This document shows positions 1 through 6,368 of a stretch of DNA of 10,073 bases, one piece after another. Source of the DNA: Phycisphaeraceae bacterium (GTDB taxonomy: Bacteria > Planctomycetota > Phycisphaerae > Phycisphaerales > Phycisphaeraceae); NCBI GenBank assembly GCA_028281215.1, contig JANQKH010000461.1:1-10073 (forward strand). Direction: 5' to 3'. Within the stretch, counting starts at the first letter, position 1. Each line of letters opens with the position of its first letter. The notes under the pieces were generated by a model. It searched no databases and had not been told where the DNA came from. It was given only the letters and a program-made list of their open reading frames with translations. The position numbers and the translations under genes are program-made.

Positions 1-446
1 GGCAACGTGTTGACGCGGGCGTCGGCGTGAATGTCCGGGTGTTCCAACTGTTTGAGGGCGGCATCAACGCGGTGCCGCACCTCCGACTGTTTGACGATGC
101 CCGCCTTGGTCGGTTCGATGCCGAGCATGACGTTTTCCGCGACGGTCAGGTGCGGTGCAAGCGACAATTCCTGATAGATCATCGCCACACCGCGCTGCCG
201 CGCCTCCAACGGGCTGCTCGGCTGAAAAGGTTGTCCGTTCAATGTCATGTAGCCGGTGTCGGGTTGCAACGCGCCACTGAGCACTTTCATGAGCGTGCTC
301 TTACCGGCTCCGTTTTCACCGACGAGCCCGAGCACTTGTCCCGGCGCGATTTCAAAATCCACACCACCCAGCGCTACCGTCGCGCCGAAGCGTTTCTCAA
401 TGCTTCGCATGACCAGACGGGGCGGCGTGTTCGCGGCTGTCGACAT
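1..446 (-). CDS. Sugar-type ABC transporter ATP-binding protein, N-terminal part (truncated by window edge)
   Basis: This is the first 148 residues of an ABC ATPase of the ribose/galactose (RbsA/MglA) importer type, which would power sugar uptake at the inner membrane. It begins with ATG at 446-444 (MSTAANTPPRL) and stays open to the left edge. Walker A is GENGAGKST at residues 43-51, followed by LMKVLSG, and the Q-loop is IYQE with Gln92. The GENGAGKST form of Walker A and the phrase ELSLAPHLTVAENVMLG are typical of the sugar-importer ATPases, which carry two fused nucleotide-binding domains of about 500 residues in total. Only part of the first domain is visible; signature motif and Walker B lie outside. 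It starts 59 bases after the rsmB-like stop on the same strand, with no strong Shine-Dalgarno. The permease and binding-protein partners are not in the window, so the sugar is unknown. The family is confident and the substrate is not. Confidence 0.9.
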   Translation of the reverse strand, partial: MSTAANTPPRLVMRSIEKRFGATVALGGVDFEIAPGQVLGLVGENGAGKSTLMKVLSGALQPDTGYMTLNGQPFQPSSPLEARQRGVAMIYQELSLAPHLTVAENVMLGIEPTKAGIVKQSEVRHRVDAALKQLEHPDIHADARVNTL

Positions 447-505
447 GCAGGTGATTGTAAACCCGTTTCGGTTGGAAGGGATGAGTGGTCCGCCGGCAGT
501 GGAAT

Positions 506-1870
506 TCAACATTTTCGTTGCAACAGCGCGAATTCACCGCCGTCGTGATATTGCACACCGTGACCGCAAGGCGTGATGTGGCGCGCGATGTCCGTCATCG
601 TCAAGTCAAATTGTTCGATCATCCACGCATGTTGTTCGCCGTTCTCCTCCGCCTCCAGGCTGCACGTGCTGTAAAGCAAGTGGCCTTTAGGCGCGAGCAG
701 GGGCAACACATCGGTGATGATCTGTCGTTGGATTTGCTGAAGCGATCGCAGCGACTCGCCGGACAGGCGGTACCGCGCTTCCGGGCGCCGCGCGAGCACG
801 CCGGTGTTCGAGCAGGGTACGTCGAGCAGAATGAAGTCAAACGCTGATGGGTCATATTGCTCGAAGAGTTTGTTCGGCTGAATGATTGTCACCTGATCGT
901 TGCTTGCGAAGGTTGATTCCAGATCGTGAAAACGGTTGTGATCGGTGTCGGTCGCGATGACCGATGCGTTGGAGAAGGTTGCGGCAAGTTGTTTGGTTTT
1001 CGTGCCGCGTCCGGCGCAGTAGTCGAGAATCGTGCGCGGTTGCAGCGATGCAACGGCTTGGACCGGTTCACTGGAAGCGGGATCCTGCACGCGTCGGGCG
1101 GCATGTTCGGCAAGGAATGAGACAAGTGATTCGCGTGGTCCGTCCCACACAACAAAGTGATCGCGCGTGTGCGGCGTGGCGTATTCGTTGTCGGTTGCAT
1201 CGAACTGTGGTTCAACGGCGACGATGACCGGCGGTGTCATCACGCCGTGGTGGCAGATTTCCATGGTCGTGTGGTGACCAAATCGTTTGAGCCAGCGGTG
1301 AATCAGCGGCGTGGGATGGCTGGTCGCCACGCGGAGGTGCTCGCTGTGGTTGGCGGGCTTGGGAAGCAGTTTGTCGGCCAGGGGAATGAACCCGCCATCG
1401 ATCGGCAGGCGATCGGCGCTGGGCGACCAAGGTTTGTCGAGCACCGGCGTGTCGGCGATTCCGCTTAATTTTCGCAGCACGGCGTTGGTCATGCCGGCGG
1501 CGCCGGGCCGCACCATGCGCTTCGCGAGTTTGACGGATTCATCGACGATCGAGTGTGCGGGCAGCCGATCCATGAACAATATTTGTGCGCCGGCTGTAAG
1601 CAGTACACCCTGCATGCGCGGTTCGAGTTGGGCAAGCGGTTTTTTCAGAAACCGGTTGAGCAGATGTTCAATGGACAACCACCGTTGCAGCGCGCCGCGT
1701 TGAATCGCCAAGGCCAAACGTGCGTCGCGCGGTTCGAGCGCGGCAGTGTCCAGCGATTGCGGTTGCAGATTGGGAAAGTGCGCAGCGGCGTCGGCCATCG
1801 CACGCGCGGCCACGGAACGAGCGGTCGGCGCGGGGCCGTGGTGAGGGGTTGACTTCGGTGACTTCGGCAA
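506..1870 (-). CDS. rsmB: 16S rRNA (cytosine-5-)-methyltransferase, RsmB/Sun family
   Basis: This predicted cytoplasmic enzyme would methylate C5 of a cytosine in 16S rRNA (C967 in E. coli) using S-adenosylmethionine. The 454 residues match the family's usual 430-450. Residues about 17-138 form the NusB-like RNA-binding domain, with its conserved helix LEPRMQGVLLTAGAQILF and RLPAHSIVDESVKLAK before MTNAVLRKL. The methyltransferase domain follows: motif I ILDYCAGRGTKT at 281-292, motif IV LLDVPCSNTGVLARRPE with Cys353, and motif VI LYSTCSLEAEEN with nucleophile Cys403. Both cysteines of the RsmB mechanism are present. Motif I is divergent, since most RsmB proteins have CAAPGGKT. The start is TTG at 1870-1868. 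The in-frame upstream stop leaves no ATG or GTG, and the next candidate, GTG at codon 20, would cut into the first NusB helix. I see no good Shine-Dalgarno. It lies 41 bases after the signalling gene. The exact target base is inferred from the family; other RsmB/RsmF paralogues remain possible. Confidence 0.92.
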   Translation of the reverse strand: MPKSPKSTPHHGPAPTARSVAARAMADAAAHFPNLQPQSLDTAALEPRDARLALAIQRGALQRWLSIEHLLNRFLKKPLAQLEPRMQGVLLTAGAQILFMDRLPAHSIVDESVKLAKRMVRPGAAGMTNAVLRKLSGIADTPVLDKPWSPSADRLPIDGGFIPLADKLLPKPANHSEHLRVATSHPTPLIHRWLKRFGHHTTMEICHHGVMTPPVIVAVEPQFDATDNEYATPHTRDHFVVWDGPRESLVSFLAEHAARRVQDPASSEPVQAVASLQPRTILDYCAGRGTKTKQLAATFSNASVIATDTDHNRFHDLESTFASNDQVTIIQPNKLFEQYDPSAFDFILLDVPCSNTGVLARRPEARYRLSGESLRSLQQIQRQIITDVLPLLAPKGHLLYSTCSLEAEENGEQHAWMIEQFDLTMTDIARHITPCGHGVQYHDGGEFALLQRKC

Positions 1871-1911
1871 GCGGGGGATGATAGCAGGGCGAGGTTACGT
1901 TGTGCCCCGGC

Positions 1912-3672
1912 TCAGGCATTGGCGTTGGACTGGTTGTCGCTGGTGTCGTCGACGGTTTCGTCCTGTTTCGGTTCCGGTTCCACGCCGAACGCTTTGCGCA
2001 CTTCTTCGAGCAGTTGGTCGACTTTGAATGGTTTGAAGAGCACGCTGGCGAGGCCTTCCTGGCTGGCGCGGACGATCGAGTGATGTGGGTCGTACCCGAA
2101 GCCGGTCATGAGGATCACTGGCAGGTCGTCGCTGATCCGTCGCGCGGCGGCAAAGATTTCATAGCCGTTGCGGTAGGGCATCTTGATATCGGAAACGATC
2201 AGGTCGAACTTTTCCTGGTTGAGCATGTTGACGGCTTCGAAGCCGTCCTTGCATGAGGTACATAGACAGCCTTGCTTTTGCAGGACTTCGGCGATGGTCT
2301 GGCGGATGTTCTGTTCGTCGTCGGCGATGAGCACACGTTTGCCACTCAGTACAGGGTCGCCGCCTTGTGCGCAGTCTTTTTCACTTTCCGCCGTGACGAT
2401 GACGCTTTGGCCTTCCTTGACCGCGCGGAGCGATTGGCGGATCGATTCCACGCTTTCGACCACGCTGTAAAGGCGCTTGCGCATCACGTCGTCGCCGATG
2501 TAATCCTCCATCAGCGATTGCGCTTCAGTGATGATCGAGCCGAGCGGTCGATTGATTTCCTGCACGACGCTCTCGGCGATCGTGCCGGTTGTGGTGAAGC
2601 GTTCCACCACAAGCAGATCAAGAATATTCAGCGCCATGGCCACGTAGCGGCCGAAGATTTCGGCGAACTGGCGGTCGTCTTCGGTGAACTCGCCGACGCG
2701 TTCGGATTCGATGTTGTAGACGCCGATTACCTTGTCGAACAAACGCAGTGGAACGGTCAGCGAACTTTTGCAATGGTCGAGTCCGAGGACGTACCGCGCG
2801 TCTTTTTCGGTGTCGTGGCAGATGTAACTGCGGCCGGTCGCCGCGACATAACCGCTGATGCCGTTGCCTTCCGGCTGCGCGTAAAGATCGATATCCAACG
2901 CGTCGCTGGGCAACCCTTCCGCGATGACGACCTCGAGTTTGTTCGTCCGCTTGTCGAGCAGGCGGATGGCGAAGTGGTCGAAGTGCATCAGGTCGTGGCT
3001 GAACTTGATGATCTTGTTACGCAGAATGCCCAGCCGGTCCGCCGGCGCCAGTTTCATGATCGAATCACCTTCGATGCGCGACAATTCGCGGCCGGCGGCG
3101 TCGATGGCGTCGATCTTCTGCTGCAAACGTTTGCCGCTGGTCGCATCCCACACCACCGCGACGATCTGGATGACCTTGCCCTCGCTGTTGGTGACCGGGG
3201 AGGTCATCAACTCGAAATACCGGTCGTTCGCCTGAAAAGTGAACTTCTTGCTTTGGGCGATCGAACGGTCTGTCGTCGGCGAGGTCTGCTGGGAAAACAA
3301 GACGCGCGCCTGGCAACACGTCTGCGTCACGCGCTCGAACACTTCCGGCGAAAACTGTCGCATACGTTGGTTGGACCATGTGCACACACCGTCGGTGTTG
3401 ACGATGCATACGCCTTCGCCGATGGTGTTGAGCACCAAGTTGGCCTTCTGCCCGACTAGGTTGCGTTCAAGTGGCAGGAAGTCGCCGGCGTCAGAGAAGA
3501 CGGCGTGATAGTCGCGATCACGCAAGGCGTGCATGGCGTCGTCCATCTCGGTGAAGTGATCGACGTCGTACACCGCGCGAAGGGATTCGATCAGTCGTTC
3601 GTCCGTGAACTTGCCGCCGAGGAACAACAGCCTTCGTCGCTCGGCATTGCTTTCATGGTTGCTTTCGTGCAT
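1912..3672 (-). CDS. PAS-GAF-receiver signalling protein with degenerate histidine-kinase dimerisation helix
   Basis: This is a 586-residue soluble regulatory protein with no membrane segments. Residues about 13-70 resemble a degenerate receiver (RLLFLGG, then HAVFSDAGDFLPLER) lacking the N-terminal acidic pair. Residues about 72-190 form a PAS domain (LVLNTIGEGVCIVNTDG, ending in VVWDAT). Residues about 195-350 form a GAF domain (GISGYVAATG at 271-280, TVPLRLFDKVIGVYNIES). Residues about 358-420 look like a kinase dimerisation helix pair, but the motif normally written HEINNPL is QEINRPL, with Gln371 where the phospho-accepting His should be. No N, G1 or G2 box of an HATPase follows. Residues 445-563 form a complete receiver: Asp451/Asp452, phospho-acceptor Asp495, Thr523 and Lys547. 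An acidic tail ends the protein. It cannot autophosphorylate in the normal way. It may instead receive phosphate from another kinase and couple that to PAS/GAF sensing (inference). The ATG at 3672-3670 is preceded by AGGTGG. Confidence 0.88.
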   Translation of the reverse strand: MHESNHESNAERRRLLFLGGKFTDERLIESLRAVYDVDHFTEMDDAMHALRDRDYHAVFSDAGDFLPLERNLVGQKANLVLNTIGEGVCIVNTDGVCTWSNQRMRQFSPEVFERVTQTCCQARVLFSQQTSPTTDRSIAQSKKFTFQANDRYFELMTSPVTNSEGKVIQIVAVVWDATSGKRLQQKIDAIDAAGRELSRIEGDSIMKLAPADRLGILRNKIIKFSHDLMHFDHFAIRLLDKRTNKLEVVIAEGLPSDALDIDLYAQPEGNGISGYVAATGRSYICHDTEKDARYVLGLDHCKSSLTVPLRLFDKVIGVYNIESERVGEFTEDDRQFAEIFGRYVAMALNILDLLVVERFTTTGTIAESVVQEINRPLGSIITEAQSLMEDYIGDDVMRKRLYSVVESVESIRQSLRAVKEGQSVIVTAESEKDCAQGGDPVLSGKRVLIADDEQNIRQTIAEVLQKQGCLCTSCKDGFEAVNMLNQEKFDLIVSDIKMPYRNGYEIFAAARRISDDLPVILMTGFGYDPHHSIVRASQEGLASVLFKPFKVDQLLEEVRKAFGVEPEPKQDETVDDTSDNQSNANA

Positions 3673-3676
3673 CGGC

Positions 3677-3682
3677 CCACCT
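3677..3682 (-). promoter_or_regulatory. Ribosome binding site of the PAS-GAF-receiver gene
   Basis: On the minus strand AGGTGG lies four bases before the ATG at 3672-3670, with the AGG core seven bases away. It is the clearest Shine-Dalgarno seen at any start in the window and supports this start codon. Confidence 0.55.
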
Positions 3683-3841
3683 GTTGCCCACCGGGGTCGC
3701 GTTCACGTTCATCTACTCTAAGCGTATCGGCCAGCGACAGGGCAGGCCAGTAGCTCGTTGATCGGAATCACATCTTTTCACAGACCCTGTGCATCCTCGT
3801 GGAGAAGTGCGGCTCCTTCCGCGCACTCGGGTCGATCCAAC

Positions 3842-3870
3842 ATCATAGAGTCAGCCATTCCGTGATCCAA
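3842..3870 (-). promoter_or_regulatory. Putative sigma70-type promoter for the PAS-GAF-receiver gene
   Basis: Read on the minus strand, TTGGAT (3870-3865) and TATGAT (3847-3842) are separated by exactly 17 bases. This is close to the TTGACA/TATAAT consensus at ideal spacing. The start of transcription would fall near 3835, giving a leader of about 160 bases before the ATG at 3672. The elements are seen directly; activity is inferred, and planctomycete promoter consensus is not well defined. Confidence 0.5.
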
Positions 3871-3971
3871 GCACAATATTCAACCTTGTTGGGCCAACCG
3901 GCCGATTTTCTGGGCAAAGGGATTCCGATAACCGCGATCCGTCCGTCGACACCCAGCCGTCCGCTCACACC

Positions 3972-6368
3972 ATGCCGACCGACCTGCAACAACTCGCCGA
4001 CGCGCTTGAACGTCATGACCTGGATCAGGCGGACGCCATCGTCGCGCGGTTGTCGCCGGTGCCCCATGCGGCACTGGGGTTGGCGGCGGAACTACATCTG
4101 CGGCGACGGCGCTGGCGTGAGGCAGCGTTGTTGTTGGGGCGGATCGATTCGCCCGACGCCGCGGTCACGCTCAAACTTCACCTGTCCCGCAACCTCGCTG
4201 CGCTGCAACAGCATCGGCCGCATATCTACGAACGCATGGTCGCGCTCAAGCGATCCGAGCGGTATCGCTTTGTGGCGGTTAAAGATGGTCGGCTGACCAT
4301 CGCCGACTGCCGTGATCCGCAGCGGCCGTGCATCCTCACACCGAACCAGGATCCCGCCGCATCGATCACCGCGTCGTTGAAGCAACTCGGTCAGGCGTTG
4401 CAGATGTGTTGGCCGATTGGTTTGTGCGGCGTCGGCGACGGCTACCTGCTCGCCGTGCTCGCCAAACAGGCGAGCCAACATCTGTTCAACCGGCAGCAGG
4501 TTGTACACCTGTTCGAGCCCGATGAACAGTTGCTCTTCGCGTGCCTCATGCTGCATGACTATTCGCAGCCGAACGGTCCGATCGCGCAACCACGGTTTCA
4601 GTGGTTCGTTGGCGAGCAGTGGGAATCACAATTCAGTGAATCGATTACCAATGACCTGATGTTGCTGCCGCCGAACACGCTGGTGCCGCAAAGTGTTGGG
4701 TCGGATGGAATAGCCCAGGGGGTGAAGCGTGTGGGCGAAGCGTTTGGTGCGCTGAGCAAGCGCCTCCATGAACAAGCCAATGAAACCTACGGCAACATGA
4801 GCGCGACGGACTTTACAGATCGTTTCACCCTCGGCCATGGATCAGATCAATCACAGAATCGTGATCGCCCGCGCGTGTTGCTGTTGACCACGCGGTTTTC
4901 ATCGGTGTTGCAATACGCGACGCGCGATGCGGCTGAGGGATTCCGGCAAAACGGCTGGGATGCCCGCGTCGTGATCGAAGCGCACCCATGGCAGATGATG
5001 TCCGACATGGCGGTACGCCGTGAGTTGATCGAGTTTCGTCCCGACCTGGTGTTTCAAATCGATCATCTGCGCAGTGAGCACGGCAGCACGGTGCCGCCAC
5101 AGGTACCGTTCGCCTGTTGGATTCAGGACCACTTGACGAACCTGACCACCGCCGAAGCAGGGCGAAAGGTGGGGCTGCGGGATTACGTGTTAACGTTTGC
5201 ATCGCCGTTGTTTGTGGATCAATACGAATATCCGGCCCGTCAATGCGTTGACATGCCGATGATGTTGACGCGGGGGTATCAAGACACGAACGATCGCGTG
5301 ACGGTCGATCATGGGGCGGGCGACGATCTGGTTTACGTGTCCAATGTGTCGGGTCAGCCGGACCAACTGCTGCCGCAGATGCTCAGTGTCTTGCCGGCGA
5401 AGTTGCACGCGGTGACCGAAGCGGCGGCGGAGCGTGTGCTCGCGCAGTATGCGGACGGCCGCGCGCTGCACGGACATGAACCGCTGCGTCGATTGCTGGA
5501 TGAAGTTTGCAAGGCCGCGGATTGTCAGCTTTCGCCGGACGAACACGAACGCGTCGTCGATCAACTTTGGAACCCGCTGAACATCACGCTCTATCGGCAG
5601 CAGGCGCTGGCATGGGTGGCGCAGGCGGCGAATGAACTCGGGTTGAAACTCGGCATCTTTGGTCGTGGGTGGGAGGCCCATCCAACCTTTGTCGAGCATG
5701 CCCGCGGCGTGATCGAACACGGCGCACCCCTCGCTGCGCTCACGCGTCGCACGCCGCTGAACTTGAATCTGGAACCTTACGTGTGCTTCACGCACCATCG
5801 TCTGCTGGACGGCCTGTCGGCGGATGGGTTTTTTCTCGTGCGTGAACATCCGGGCAACACGGCGTTGCAGACGTTGTTGAACTTGCTCGAAGCCAATGAT
5901 GTCACCGGCGAAACCCTTGACGAAGCGCGGCAACAACTGCCGGTCGACGCGCGGGAACAACTTGAGGCGCTGTTGGATGACGCGGCGTGCGGTGTGTTTG
6001 ATCCGTCGGGCGATCCCGTGCGGCAGGTTCGTTGTATGCAGCGCGCCGGTGTGTTAATACCGCAACCCGAAGGGGTGCCGCGCCTCACGGAGATCAGTTT
6101 CAATGATGCTGCGACTTGTCGGCAGTTGATTGAGCGGTTCATTGCCGACCCCGATGCGCGGCGCGCCATCGTGGAAACTCAACGCGCCAAACTGGTTGAG
6201 CGTTCGACATTCAAAGCCGGGATGCGACATGTGATTCAGAACATCACGCGCCTGCTGAAAGAAGAAGCGAAAGAAGAATTGAACCAGGGGGGTGGTCCGA
6301 CCTGCCATGCGATGTCCACCGCACCGGCCGCTGCGCCGGCTGAAACATCGGATGCGTCCGCCGCCTGA
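3972..6368 (+). CDS. Large GT-B-type glycosyltransferase with Maf-like N-terminal half (CgeB/Glyco_trans_1_2-like)
   Basis: This is a 798-residue cytoplasmic protein without signal peptide or membrane segments. Residues 1-80 are helical and TPR-like. Residues about 135-215 resemble the Rossmann-like core of the Maf (motility-associated glycosyltransferase, DUF115/MptE-like) family: IGLCGVGDGYLLAVLAK, a beta strand ending in FEPDEQLLFACL, then a further strand (FQWFVG). Residues about 300-430 form the first GT-B lobe (RVLLLTTRF, FRPDLVFQIDHLR, FACWIQDHL). Residues about 558-625 are the nucleotide-sugar lobe of CgeB-like enzymes: LGIFGRGWE, TPLNLNLEPYVCFTHHRLLDGLSADGFFLV. After a helical insertion of roughly 75 residues, the family's last helix appears (IERFIADPDARRAIVE). 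The end is Ala/Pro-rich. ATG 3972 is the first start after the in-frame TAG at 3846, though no Shine-Dalgarno is visible. It overlaps the next gene by one base. Transfer of a sugar to a polysaccharide or protein is likely; donor and acceptor are unknown. Confidence 0.8.
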   Translation: MPTDLQQLADALERHDLDQADAIVARLSPVPHAALGLAAELHLRRRRWREAALLLGRIDSPDAAVTLKLHLSRNLAALQQHRPHIYERMVALKRSERYRFVAVKDGRLTIADCRDPQRPCILTPNQDPAASITASLKQLGQALQMCWPIGLCGVGDGYLLAVLAKQASQHLFNRQQVVHLFEPDEQLLFACLMLHDYSQPNGPIAQPRFQWFVGEQWESQFSESITNDLMLLPPNTLVPQSVGSDGIAQGVKRVGEAFGALSKRLHEQANETYGNMSATDFTDRFTLGHGSDQSQNRDRPRVLLLTTRFSSVLQYATRDAAEGFRQNGWDARVVIEAHPWQMMSDMAVRRELIEFRPDLVFQIDHLRSEHGSTVPPQVPFACWIQDHLTNLTTAEAGRKVGLRDYVLTFASPLFVDQYEYPARQCVDMPMMLTRGYQDTNDRVTVDHGAGDDLVYVSNVSGQPDQLLPQMLSVLPAKLHAVTEAAAERVLAQYADGRALHGHEPLRRLLDEVCKAADCQLSPDEHERVVDQLWNPLNITLYRQQALAWVAQAANELGLKLGIFGRGWEAHPTFVEHARGVIEHGAPLAALTRRTPLNLNLEPYVCFTHHRLLDGLSADGFFLVREHPGNTALQTLLNLLEANDVTGETLDEARQQLPVDAREQLEALLDDAACGVFDPSGDPVRQVRCMQRAGVLIPQPEGVPRLTEISFNDAATCRQLIERFIADPDARRAIVETQRAKLVERSTFKAGMRHVIQNITRLLKEEAKEELNQGGGPTCHAMSTAPAAAPAETSDASAA

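Larger units (their letters stand above)
3673..3971. other. Divergent intergenic region
   Basis: These 299 bases separate the minus-strand signalling gene from the plus-strand glycosyltransferase gene. They hold the minus-strand promoter-like pair at 3842-3870, a TTGGATC direct repeat (minus-strand reading; 3834-3840 and 3864-3870, exactly 30 bases apart), and a short inverted repeat, CACAG-ACC-CTGTG, at 3779-3791. I could not pick a convincing plus-strand -35/-10 pair for the glycan genes. No small ORF with a good start, tRNA or long hairpin was found. The short repeats could be operators or chance. Confidence 0.6.

Noticed and set aside
447..505. TACAAT on the minus strand just before the ABC ATPase start, as a -10 box
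   Set aside because: No acceptable -35 element lies 16-18 bases upstream, and the gene may be read from the rsmB transcript.
27..548. Plus-strand open frame of 173 codons over the ABC ATPase start
   Set aside because: The minus strand encodes an unmistakable Walker A and Q-loop here; the plus frame has no family features.
2272..3459. Long open frame of 395 codons on the plus strand opposite the PAS-GAF-receiver gene
   Set aside because: Its translation is rich in Asp, His, Val and Arg with no recognisable motif, and it mirrors the codon bias of a clearly real gene on the other strand.
1912..3672. Calling this gene a hybrid sensor histidine kinase
   Set aside because: The His of the H-box is Gln and no ATP-binding domain is present.
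3799..4296. Plus-strand open frame beginning in the divergent intergenic region
   Set aside because: It overlaps the glycosyltransferase start in another frame and its translation is Arg/Ser/Pro-rich, typical of an out-of-frame reading.
5190..5960. Open frame of 256 codons on the minus strand inside the glycosyltransferase gene
   Set aside because: It is Arg/Gln-rich without motifs, and the plus-strand frame has convincing glycosyltransferase segments throughout.
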